Assembly (NCBI RefSeq): GCF_020382885.2
Contig: NC_058499.1
Coordinates: 13,253,872-13,317,871, forward strand
Direction of reading: 5' to 3'
DNA: 64,000 nucleotides
Source of the DNA: Scatophagus argus
Lineage: Eukaryota > Chordata > Actinopteri > Scatophagidae
Shown: in pieces, positions 1 to 12,300 of the stretch
Layout of the letters: every line of letters begins with the position of its first letter
How positions within the stretch are numbered: position 1 is the stretch's first letter
Program-made: the position numbers and the translations under genes
Notes under the pieces: model-generated
The model's database searches: none
What the model was told of the DNA's origin: nothing
What the model saw: the letters and a program-made list of their open reading frames with translations, nothing else

Positions 1-3000
1 CCCCATGTGCCTTTTCCCTCCCCATTTCTGGCCTATCATCTATCTCTGGACCATGGTGGGGTTGTCATGTCGACCAGCCCACAAGTTACTATGACAACAG
101 CTCAAGGGGAAGCACTTGCTAGGGAGGTTATTGCCTCCTTGGGGATGTAAGAAAGACAGGGGAAATGTGAGCAGAGACAAAGATGGAGGGACTTATAGAC
201 TCCGGAAAGGCTTCAGTGAAGGGAGAGGTCAAGTTGGCATATGTAGTGCTGGAAGTGTGTTTGTGAGTGTATGGCAAGGCCAGTTTACATTCACAATTAT
301 GCAGATGTAGATACAGTGTGTGAATCAGAGTTGCTCCATTCAAGCTTTGCTTGCAGAGTAAAGTTTTCTCCCTCCTGGACAAGACCTGAGCCTCCCCTCC
401 ACATGATGTATTACACTTCTTGCTCAGTGCCTTACCCTGGGGCAGAAAGGGGCGGGGGCAAGGGAGGGAGTGACATTAAGGACCCTCCAAGGTGTCAGAT
501 GGGTCCCCAGCTTCCCCCACATTTTGTCATATAAATGTCATAAAGACAAGTTTGGAGTCGAAGAGCTTTTGGCTCTCTTTCTGCCTGGGGGGTATCCAAG
601 TGGTTAATTGCCCCATTAGCACTGACAGGGTAAATTGGTGGAAGGGCTAACTATATATTACAGTGGAAACAACAACCCCTGGCATACACCTGAGGGCATG
701 GAAAGCATGGCACGTTTTACAGTGCGGCCTGCGAATATTTGAGTGTGTATGTAAGAGAGAGAGCGATAGAGAGAGAGACACAGAGAGAGAGAGAGAGAGA
801 GAGAGAGTGTAATGTAAATGTAAATGTACAACAACCTGAGAGCTTTAATATTGGTAAAATATTAGAATTCTATATTTATCAGTACGGAAATGAACTCGTA
901 GTGCCAGTCAAAGAGAGCATCTCCTCTCATATCTTAACTGTCTCAAGGCATTTACAATCAGCCAACCAATTCTATTCTATTCTTTTAAAAAGGTGATTTT
1001 ATGAGGGCTGCTCATACATCTAAAAATATATATTCCTCTATTGTATTATGTTTAGAAATATAAATTCTCAATAAACATATTATCTATTATTATATTAATG
1101 CTAATATATGCAAATATCTATTCCCCTGTTGTATTATCTATAATATCTATTTCATATCTTTGCTTTTCATGCTTTTGAGTGGACTGTGCATTTCGGTGTG
1201 TATTAATTTTAAACCACAAGGACCACATAGTATATAACACATTCCTCACACACAAATGCAAGCATTAGATGTGCAGGTGCTCAACTGCCTTTTTAAAATA
1301 TGGCAATGAAATATAATGGCAAAACCACAAGGAAATTTACACTAGCAGCCAGCGCTGTATTTAATATGAAGGATCATATTGTAAAGTTTAAGATAATTTG
1401 TTTATGATGAAAATCAAAATAAGCAACATTGGCTTAAAAAAATCAAAGCAAACTCATCAGAGTCAAATGTTTTTTACTGAGTTTTTTTCTTCGACATCAC
1501 ACTTGTTTAAAGGCTATTGTTTTACATGTGTACAAGAAGCACAAATAAGATATGTTATGAATACACAGTATATTACATGTTCATCACATATTGCTTCAGC
1601 TTCAATTCACATTTAGACATTTTTCTTTTTGACGAAACCAATAAACCCATGGACAAAACAAGGAAATAAATTATTGTCACTCACTCACTCACACACACAC
1701 ACCTTGAGACAGGGACTAACATTAAAATTATATCACCATTCACTGTCATTGTCTTTTGCTCATAAAATGATATAAAATTGTGACCGTTCGAGCTGCAGCA
1801 CAACAACAACGGAAAAGCTCCATGTGGGCATAAGGACAACAGAACAGTCACTGATTTATGTTTGTGATAACCTGCAATCTTTGCTTAGTGGCACGTGCCA
1901 GACAGCCACTTTAAACGTTTTCACATCGTAAAATAATTATTGGATGTTCTACACACGAAGACCAAATCATTTGACTCTTAATTCATTGGTCAATGCATTG
2001 ATTCTCTATTTTTAGAGATTTATTGTTGCATAAATTCGAGAATATAATGAAACAAAACCAAGATAAACCGAAATCAAAACGTCAGTGCTCTCAAAACCTA
2101 CATAATGAAATATCATTAATATTCATGTACTATTCCGATATGGCCTTGTCGTGCGGGTGTTTCACGCAACACTGAGCTGATAGTAACCTTGCTGCAGTTA
2201 GTGCTGTAGGCCTACCCCCTTTCTTTACCTCTTTTGGTAATACCTATACTATTGCTTTATATTTTTTCCCTCATTTGGACTTTTTTGTGTAATATTGTAG
2301 TCTTCCCAACCTTTCTAAATTTGCGTTTATGCAATAAGAACGAGATCCGCTTTGATAATTAGTGCATAATGAAGTAAAAAGATATCATTTGATATCAAAT
2401 ACATACAAATAAATGCAGTTTTCACCTTCTAAAATATGGACGATCGACAGATTGCACCTCCAGCGTGAAATTCACAATGGTACCTATTATCATAACAATA
2501 GACCCGAGTGGCGAGGATGGGACGGCAGGAGCAGGAAAAAAAAATAAAGCTGGAGGTCTTCTGTGATGACAAACGTAGAAATGAACAGTTCAGTTCAGTC
2601 AGGCCAGTTTAGACTTATTTGTTGTTGTTGTTGTTTCTCAGACTGAGATAATTAACCAGCAATCCAATGCCCGAAACCCAGACCTGCAGCCTCAGTCCAA
2701 AAACAATCAAGGGTAAAATGTCTCATTACATATTCAAGCATATACATATATATTTATATATATTCAGACACATTTATACGAGACTTTTCTCTTTTTGTTT
2801 TAAGCATTCGGGTTTAGATCTCTTTGTTAAATGTCAATATTCAATAAAGTCTGTCAAACCCTTGCGATTATAGGCTACAACTTTTCCAAAGCAAGTGGGC
2901 TATAACAGAAATTCAAATATTGTATTTAAAAAAAGCGATTGAAGTCCTGTTCTTAACGCCTACATTTGAGCGTCTAATCTCAAACAAAGTATCAATATAA

Positions 3001-3350
3001 TATTCCTAAAACAATCCTCTAGGGCCTTGCAGTGTGCCTGCACTCCTCCACAGTAAACCACGATGATAGTGTCGCATTTGTGGCCAATTTTTTTGTCGTC
3101 ACAATATTCCTGTTAAAAGGCTTTTGGGATTAAATGTGTCTGGTTTTGGTCAGCATTCAGGCAATTCTGACATTTTTCTACTTTATGGCATTTTTTACGT
3201 CTTTTTTTGTGTAACTAGAGATTTTTTCTGCAATATTGTTTGTCATACATTTTCGATCAGCCGCGATTTGGGTGAATGTCTATCTAAAACACATTATTGG
3301 AATTCCTCACTCATACCTGTCATTAAAATTCAACGTTTCAATCGTAATTT
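1..3350. other. Non-coding 5' flank of zfhx2
   Basis: No convincing exon is seen on either strand. The open frames are short, lack splice context and are full of simple sequence. The stretch from about 1000 to 3300 is AT-rich and includes a (GA)n run at 781-808 and a GTT run near 2620. I see nothing that can be named beyond possible distal regulatory DNA. Confidence 0.6.
781..808. repeat. (GA)n microsatellite
   Basis: An almost perfect GA dinucleotide run is seen directly. Confidence 0.9.
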
Positions 3351-3449
3351 TTGGTACTTTTAAACATTTTCTTCTTCTCCTTGTCTTCTTTCTGCGTCCC
3401 CTGTAGCCTCTCCCCCCTCCCTCCTTCCCTCCCTCCCTCCCTCTCCCTC

Positions 3450-3605
3450 TGCTTCTCTCTCTCTCGCGGAATCCTATTGATCCAAACGGGCTAATTAGCG
3501 GTGTCTGCGCAATTACGCACATGCGCACTGGGCGTAATCTCAGCCATTTTTTGAAGGAAACTAATTAGCAGGAATAAAGAGCCAAGTGTTTTTCCCCCCA
3601 CAGTG
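3450..3605 (+). promoter_or_regulatory. Candidate zfhx2 promoter with paired homeodomain sites
   Basis: Two copies of CTAATTAGC (about 3490 and 3560) flank a GC-richer core with an NRF1-like stretch (GCACATGCGCAC, near 3518). The block sits just upstream of a likely non-coding first exon that ends in a good GTAAGT donor. CTAATTAG is a classic homeodomain site, so auto- or cross-regulation by homeobox proteins is possible. That is inference; no TSS data exist here. Confidence 0.4.
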
Positions 3606-3873
3606 ATCAGAACTCATTCTACCTCTGGAGCTCGCACAAACCCCTCCGTCCCCCATCTTCTGTTTACTACAGCCTATATGTAGCTTTAATTACACTGTTG
3701 TTTGGTAACAACTTGGACCCCGCTGCTCTCTCCCTCTCCCCATTTTTTCCCTCCTGGCTCCGTAAAAACGCAGAGGATCATTCATAAGGAATGAGTGGGC
3801 TCTCTATACGGTTGTTTTCTGGACTACTACACATTCAGCGTACGGAGCTTTGTACCAGAGCTGCTGCAGAAAT
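3600..3873 (+). other. zfhx2: Probable 5' UTR exon of zfhx2
   Basis: The segment ends in AAAT followed by the consensus donor GTAAGT at 3874. The next strong acceptor is at 6345-6347, 36 bases before the first in-frame ATG of zfhx2. No coding frame joins across, so it would be untranslated. The 5' boundary is a guess. Other first exons outside the window are possible. Confidence 0.35.
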
Positions 3874-5169
3874 GTAAGTCTACCATTTGTTTACGATACT
3901 GAAGGGACCTGGGAGGAAGCAATCCGGCTAAGGGGAGGTGGGGGTGTTTGGTCAGTACAGCCTGTAATTCGAACAAATCAAGCTTTTGTTGATCTGCTTT
4001 GTGCACTGAGTCACCTGTTACTGGATAGCGAAAGCGATCAGTCTTGGTTTAGCTGAAACGGAGCGTGATACGGTCCGATCCATTGTAAACAAAGGCTGCT
4101 GAAGTAGTCTGGAGGCTCAGTGTTGGTCAGTGGCTTGACAACACAGACCGAGACGGGGAGTCAACTTAAAGTCGCTGCCCGTCCGGTATTCTGCAACAGC
4201 CCCCGTAGTAACGCTCCCAGAATAATGTACAATACACCTTAGTGCTATTACCTTGAGACTGGTGTAGGCTGTCTGTGCTCCAGTGTATCCTCATGCATAC
4301 AAAACAGTATTTGTCCATGTGCAGACGTTATTGTCCAGGTCCTATAATGACAAACAGAACGCATTTTCCTAAAGTATAGCCACGCAACTCTTCTCTATGT
4401 CTCTTTCTCTCTCTTCTCCTCACACCCCTGTCTCCCCTTTCTCTCTGTTCTTAAAACACACACGCACGCACACACACACACGCACACACACCACCAGCCA
4501 CCAAGATAGAGATTCAGGCAACACACTTTTGTTGGTCTTTCTGGACATAATACACCTAATAACAAAGATGTCCTGTGTATTGATATTTTCTGCTGTATAT
4601 GCATGTTATATTTCAGGTGTTTGGTGTGTGTGTTTAACTGACATTATCAGAATGAGTTTGCAGTGAACAACAGGATGTACACACATTAGCACACATAGAT
4701 GTACACACACACACACACACACACACGTTGTTAAATGATGGTTTCCCGCACTTGTGATCGATAGAGAGCCAGGAATGTTTATATAAATAGTTACATTGCC
4801 GATAGACCCAGGTTATTGATTGCAGTGTAAATGAAAATCTTTATCAGATTAGAGACTGTTCTCAACTGCTGGCAGGCAGGCGGGCAGGCAGGCTCAGCCC
4901 CTCAGTGCTATCCAGTGGGACAGTGGACAGCTGCAGTGGGCAAGGGTCTGTGGCCTGTGACATAAACACAGTACATTAAAGCACTATCAGAGTGCCGATA
5001 TGAGCCATATATCTTCAAGGTGCAGAGAGGGGGTGGCTACAGGAGACAGAAGGAGAGAGAGGGTGTTTAAGGAGGAGGAGGAGGGGGTTGGTTGGTCGAA
5101 TGAGAAGGTGAAAGGGTACATTAAGGTCTGTCCTTGATTAAAAAAGGTCAGTAATGAGATTGTGGCACA

Positions 5170-5208
<39 letters not shown>

Positions 5209-6347
5209 TAAGAGAGATGTATCTGTCTCATCTGGCATCCATCTGTCAGTCAGAAACACAAGAGGAGGAGAAACCCGATTTCTTCTTCTCATCATTTTTT
5301 TTTTTTTTTTTTTGAAGCCTGTCGGGATGCATGATAATATTTGTGATTCCAAATCACCGTGAAACGTTCTTTTTTTTTTTTTTTGAAAATTTTAATGATG
5401 TTTAAATCCATAAATCTGTTTATGGTCAGATAAGCATACAATAAAATGCCACAGCTCTTGGCTGGTTTCATTAAAATTTATCTTTTTAATAAAGCCAAGT
5501 GAATGCACAGTTAAAATATGCAACTTAGCTTAAAAATTTTACACTTTATTGACTATAAATGCATGATACATGAAGTTTTAGTTTATTACAAAAAGGCGTT
5601 CATTATTTTATACACATCGTTGTTTTAGTGTTTATGTGCATGAGTGTTTTTGTAGGAAGGTAAACACAATATCACACACATACAATACACTGCAACACTA
5701 CAAACTATTGCTTCAAAAAATGACCGGAGATTTTAATCAACACTAAACTGAGATCTTAACAAAGCTTCACACAGGTATTTGTTGTATTTTAGACTAACGG
5801 AGACACAGGTGTTTATTATATTGTTTCCAGTATTTTTGCACTGTGTGTGTTTACAAAATGGCTCGTGCCAAACAGAGACCCCGTTTCCTCACTTAATATC
5901 TCTGTGCTAATTCACAACAAAAGATGTAGAGGTGGATTCACCGGCTTTAAAAACTGTTCTTTTATCCGCTTTTATCTAAATGTGGCAATTTAGTGGAAGC
6001 CCTTTAGCTCAGAAGCGTTCAGTTCTTTATTTAATCCTATCCCCTGAGGAATATTATAGACCTCCTGCGTTGCCTGTACCCGCATTCCTCTACCTAGTTT
6101 AGCGTTCATGCTATTGATTTTCCCATTAAGGGCTCACACTAACCCCTGAGTAACCAGCCTCTGTATTGCGCACTGTGAAGGCAGTATTGAACAGATGCTA
6201 TCCAGGGACTGTAATCAATGACCTCCACTGTTATGCAATGCTATTTACATGACTCATTTATTTCATTTTTTCCCTTCTTTTTTCCCTTCACTTTTCTCCA
6301 ATCTCTGTCTGTCCTGCCCCCTCTTTCTCTTTATCTGAAACATACAG
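3874..6347 (+). other. Putative intron 1 of zfhx2
   Basis: Non-coding. It contains several CA microsatellites (4459-4491, 4704-4728, 5165-5205) and poly-T tracts near 5298 and 5372. The part from about 5930 to 6240 is less repetitive, with AT-rich words such as TGTAATCAATGA, and could hold regulatory DNA. No exon was recognised. Confidence 0.4.
5165..5205. repeat. (CA)n microsatellite
   Basis: A CA run of about 20 units with one interruption near its left end. Confidence 0.9.
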
Positions 6348-6383
6348 GTGGGGTAGTAATGCGTGGCAGCTGTAGCCTCTGGT

Positions 6384-9300
6384 ATGGACAGCGGTGAGGG
6401 AGGAGGAGGAGGGGATGGAGGGGGAGGAGAGGAAAGAGATGCTGACCTCAGTCCCCAGGCTTTATCTCTTCCTCTCCTGACCCTGGCGGTCATTCCTGAG
6501 CAGGGGTCATCCTCTCATACCTCAGCCATGGCCCCTGCCAAAGAGCCCCCGACCCTGCCTCAGCAGCAGCAGCAGGAGGAGGGCGCAGAGGGGTCCCAGG
6601 CTAGAGAAGAGACCCACGGAGGTGAGCAGAAAGAAGGAGGCCGACATTCACTGGAAAATGGAGTGTGTCAAAAGCAGGGGAAAAAGGAAGACTTCGGGGA
6701 GGGATATTTGTCAAGGCAGTGGAAGGAAGAAGGGGAGGTGCACGTAGGTGTGGGAGAGGCGTCAGTTACAGGGGGCCTCCCAGCAGCCCTAAGCAGCAGA
6801 GGCGGAGAGGAGGAGAAGGAAGAGGAGGAGGCCATCTCAAACCAAAGCCAAACCAAATCCAAATGTTCTTTATTACCTCAACAGAGCCAGCACAGCTCTT
6901 CTTCCAGCACTGCAAAGGCCAGTGGCATACTCGACAGCAAAATAGCCGCTTCTCCAAAGCCCTCCCCCACTCCTTCCAACTCTCCAAAGTCCTCCCCTTT
7001 TCTTTCCACCTCTCCAAAGCACTTCATTTGTCCGTCCTCCTCTTCTGCCCTGCTGAGCGAGACAGAGGTAAAAGACATTAAGGGAGATCAGGGCTGGATT
7101 TCTGGGTTTCCTCAGAGCTTTAAATCCCAGCAGTCTACTCTGGCTTTTCCAGTGGCAGGTACAGAGCTGGCCAGTACACCTGCTGAGGATGATGGGCCGG
7201 CAGGGGTTCCTCACTCTTCCATTTCGAATGGAGATGGTGCCAAAGCTCCAGAACCAAATGACAGCCAGCTAGACACAGAGGTGGATGATGAGAGAGACAA
7301 AGAAGGAGAACAGAAAGAAGCTGTCCTTAAAAACCTCAACCAAGACCTCTCTCCTAATTCACTGACTAGTCACATGACCATAATGCACTCACGTAATTCC
7401 TGCAAAACGCTGAAATGCCCCAAGTGTAACTGGCACTATAAGTCACAGCATACACTGCAAGTACACATGAAAGAGAAACATCCAGAGACCGGAGGCCAGT
7501 GTGTGTGTGGCGCCTCTGGGGGAAAGTGTGTTTGTGGTGGTGCAACACGAGATGTGTGTGGATACTGCAGTTCGGGAAAACCCCATCCTCGCTTGGCTCG
7601 CGGTGAAACATACGCCTGTGGCTACAAGCCCTACCGCTGTGAGGTGTGTGACTATGCTACCTCATCGAAAGGCAACCTCAGCATACACATGCAGTCGGAT
7701 AAACACCTTAATAATGTTCAAAATGGGGGACACGCAAATGGTCACATGCACACTTCTCACATTACCAACAGCAGCAGCTCCTCCAATGGTCACACAGTGG
7801 ATGAGCCAACATACAAGCTTCCACTCTCTATTCCTACGCCCACCACCCAGCCCACTAAGCTCACACCACCTGCACACTCTCACTCTCATTGTAAGCGGTG
7901 GCGGTGTGATGTGTGCGACTATGAGACCAGCATTGCCCGCAATCTGCGCATACACACCACCAGCGAGAAACACACGCATAACATGTTACGGCTCCAGAGA
8001 GGTTACTATCTGTCTCACTGCAGGAGTCTGGCCCCGCAGCTTAAACACCTACAAAACACAGGTGAGTAATGCATCACATCTCTCGCTGTAATCCAACATA
8101 GAAAAACGTGCACATTCTTACAGGGATTCTCTCTGTGTTTTAGGCGCCGAGCTCTCCCTCAACATGAGATTGACCAGTCAGCAAGTCACAGAACAGCCAG
8201 TCTCCCTGGGGTCTACACTGACTCCTTCTCCCTCCCCTTCTCCCTCTCCCCCTCCAGCCTCATGTCTGTCCCCCACTTCGCCCCTCTCCCAGGGCGTGTT
8301 TCAATGCCTTGTCTGCTCCTGCTTCTCATCCGACAGCTTAGAGTCTGTGGAGCAGCACCTGAACACCCCTCGCTCTCTGCCCCAGTCTGAGTGGTGCTCC
8401 CTGGTCGCTGGTGGCTGCCACTGCAGGCTGTGTGGATACACAACCCCACTGAGGGCTAACTTCTCTTTGCACTGCCAGACTGACAGACATCGCACCCGAT
8501 ACCAGCTAGCTGCTCACCTACAGGAAGGTGGTGACAGGGGTCAGGAGGGGGCCGCCCTCATTGCTAAGGGTAACCCTGTTCAGCTGAGGTGCAACCTGTG
8601 TGACTACGTGACCAGCAGTTTGGAGAAGCTACGAGGACATTCCCTCAATTCCCACCACGAGGCCGGCGTCCGGGTTTACAGAGTCAGTAAACTTTCAATA
8701 ATAATTCCTTTTTTTTGGACCTGCAAGCAGCTTTGTGATAATCAGATTAGATTTAGATTTTGTCCAACCACAGTAATTTTTTTTTTTGTCTCTTTTGTGC
8801 CTCGTTATTTGCAGTTCCTGCAGCAGTATGATGGTGAGGTTGATGGAGGTTCGTGGCTGTTCCATTGTCTCCTATGCAACCACTCCTCCTCTTCTAAACT
8901 CCAAGTACTGAAACACAGTCAAACCCCAACGCATCAACAGAGGGAAGGGCTACTGCAGCTGCAGCCAATGGGCGGAGAGGAGCTGGCGGCCATTTTTACC
9001 ATCAGGAAAAGCCCTGGTGGTGACACAGGTGAGAATATGAACTGTATGGGTGTTTTTGAATTCATGTTGTGTGTGCCTGCTGGCATCTGAGGTACAGAAA
9101 GAGGATTAAGATGAAAAGAGTGAGATAATGAGTAATGGCAGTTGTTGAGATATTGATGAAGTAAATTGATTAGTCAATACTCATCCTTGTTATATCCCCA
9201 ATAACCCCTGACAACAGCTAACTAGCACCTGCTAATCAATGGACCAATACAGATCCCCCTCTACAAGAATGGGGGAGGTGGAGGCTAGTCACTAGTCTGC

Positions 9301-12300
9301 AGTCTGTTCAAATAAAATACTGATTTTAGATTGTCTATAAAGCTGGCAAGGACACCCAAAATGAGTAGTTCAACACTTCAGTGGTGAATTAAAAGTATCC
9401 TGTGATTTGTCAATGTGCAGATTAAGACTTATCGAGGTGAACTGATGTGTTGTAAGTCCATATTACCTCTACTCCACCTCTGAGGAGAATCTAATGGAGA
9501 ATCAATACTTGATCAATAGTGTATGGAGGCAAGCAAGAAGAATGAAGTGTGGTCAGAAGACATTGGTCTTTTTTGAAGGATGCTATCTAGAGAATAATAT
9601 AAACTGCAATTAGCCCGATAGTTTGTGAGAACATATTATATAAAACACAACATTTGTATAGCATAATTATTTGTCTTGTCGTCACCCAGGAGAGCTCAGT
9701 GAGGATATGGAAACCTCCATTGAGACCACCACTGGTCCTCTGGACACAACCAAAGACTCATGTAACTTGGGGGCAAAGCAGATTTCTGAGGAGACAGGTA
9801 CGGCTGCTTCTACATGCAATGTAATTCAGCATGGTCTAAAACATTTTATAGTTAACACAAACAGTTACATGATAATAAATTACTTACACAGTAAACATCA
9901 ATTTATATCCATTTTAATATAATTTTTTCCCTTGTAGGAGAAACCAAGGGGGAGGAAAGAGAAAGTCGAGAGTCCTTTCCCCCAGTTAAACGCCCATCCT
10001 CTGGATGTGGGGAGATGGAAAACTCCATCTCAACCAAACGCCCCAGAATACACCAGCAAAATGAGAACCAGCAGGTGAGTAGTGGACCTACGCTTTAATA
10101 ATTTAAGTATGTCCATGTGAATATAAAATGTAATAATATATGCAACAATTGCAGTACTAGATTAGAATACCCGGCAGTTTCTCTTCACTTCTCTCGTTTC
10201 CTTTTTTCCCTGTGTACTCTTTTAGACTGTCCAGTGCCCTTTGTGCCAGGTTACGCTCCCATACATACATCTTCAACAGCATCTTAGACATGTGCACAGT
10301 GTGGCTCAGGACTGTGTAGACAAGCTCATCAGCACAGTAAGTGTATGCACGTGTATGTTTGTTATATTTGCGTTCGTCAGGAAGCAAAAGAAAATGAGAA
10401 AGCAAAGTGATGGGGGATGGGGGAGAGTGAAATGTAGGGAGACAATTCCATTAAGAAGGCACCAGAGAGAAAGGCGGCGCTTTTTTTTAATGCATGTTTA
10501 AGTAGCTCCCCGCTATCATCTTTGATGCAGCCGTGCTTTCTGTGTGTATGTGTATGTGTATGCGCGTCTTTTAGAGTGGAAGAGACTGAGTGAGTGAGGG
10601 AAAAGCCAGCCTTTCTATAATGCATGTTTAAGTAGCCCTCTATTACCAGAAGTGCAGTCAAGCTAAAAAGGGGCCCCCATGCTTTTTACTGTGTCTCTCC
10701 AACTAACAAAGACTGGTCATCTATCCACATCACCATCCTCCATCTCCCTGGCCCGTATGCTAAGTGGCCTTTGTCTCTTGCGCTCTTCGCCTCCACTTGA
10801 CTGACTGCTTTTCACCCTTTCTCCCCTTTGCTGTCCTTTTCTCCCCCCTCAAGCTACTCCTATCATTCCTATTCAGCAATCTCTGTTTCTGCCCCTCCCT
10901 TTCTGTCTCTCCCAAGCTCTCTCTCAATTTCTTATGCGTTACCCCTCCCTCACTCACTCTCTCTCTCTCTCACTCTCTGAAGCAGTTTTTTTTGTTCATT
11001 GCCCCATACTTCCTCCCTCCCTCTTCCTGCTCCTTCTCTTTTTCATAACCCCCCCATCACCACCACCATCACCACCACCACCACCATCACCATCGTCCTC
11101 CCTCCTACCCCTCCCTCACTCTCTCTGATAGTAATTGAGGTTCATTAATTCAGACTGAGGTGATGATGGCCATTATGTACCTTGCTTTCCAATTACGCTC
11201 TCTAGATTAAGCCTGACCTTCAGTTTTCTCTGCAGTGTGTATGTGTGTGTCTGTGTGGTTGTCCCTCTCTTTCTCTCTTATGAAGCTGTTATGTAGGAAA
11301 AACTCTTGTCATGTAAATCTCATCTTTAGTTGTCCATCCTTTCCTTAGGGTAGCTAGCTGCTTGCATAGATAAAGTATTTGCTCTCAGTGCTTGAAGCTG
11401 TAGAGATGGAGGTTTTCTCTATGAAGAATGATTTTAAATAAATTCATTATTCAGCTCAGTAAAGTTTTATTAAACCCTTGAGGCATGTTGGAGGGTGTCG
11501 TTGGAGCTGAAGGGCAGACCCACATATTTCAACCATATACACTTATTACCAAATTGATGTGCTTTGCCATCTATACTGCTGTGAAGGCAGGTGCAGGATG
11601 TAACAATGCACTTACGGATTCACACTTTAATGTTTTATGATATTAGGAAGGGGTGTGCAGACACTATATTTGTACATCTTGATATTTTCTTGCATTTATG
11701 CTGTACAATTAAACATGTTTTATTCATAATGTTGGATTAAGAAAATATGGTAATATCCCATTTTTCTTTAGTCTGAATTAATAAAACAGCTAGCATGCAA
11801 TAAAAAACAAAAAAGACTGAAAGTGACAGACTATCACTTTTTTTTGTGCTCCAGGTCACACTTTCCATGGAGCAACCGCAGCTTCCACCACAGATGGACC
11901 CACAGACAGAGTTGCACACAGATGATACTCAGAAAAACAAAAACACCAAGAATAACAATGCAAATTGTTGCCATACTGCTGATTCTGTTGCCCCTGCTGA
12001 TTCACAGAAAAACAAAGGTTTGTATAAAATACATGAAAAAAACTGACCAGATGTGGATATGAATTAAAGAATTAAACCATTTCACAATCATTTGTTCAAA
12101 ACATCATCTTATTAGCCAAATGTCATTGTAAAATAATTTTAAATTCACAATCACTGTTTTTATGTGTTTTTTCAGGCATTTCAGTGGACAACACTGAAGG
12201 AGATGTAGCCGCACCCAAAGATGTCACAGCTCTACTCACCCCACCCCTAGAAGAGAACACCACTCACCCTTCCAATGGCAGACTGGCTCCTCAGTCCCCG

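Noticed and set aside
1891-1904. The 14-mer GCACGTGCCAGACA, also present at 45983-45996
   Set aside because: Two copies of an E-box-containing word 44 kb apart can occur by chance or ancient repeat origin; nothing else is shared around them.
5162-5362. Small open frames across CA repeats here and at other microsatellites
   Set aside because: Alternating His-Thr or Cys-Val peptides are artefacts of dinucleotide repeats.
6665-7081. A 138-residue frame overlapping the first coding exon of zfhx2
   Set aside because: It is a shadow of low-complexity Ser/Pro/Glu-rich coding sequence in another frame.
7501-8091. A 196-residue frame overlapping zfhx2 exon 1
   Set aside because: It runs through the zinc-finger coding sequence in the wrong frame; the real frame carries clear C2H2 fingers.
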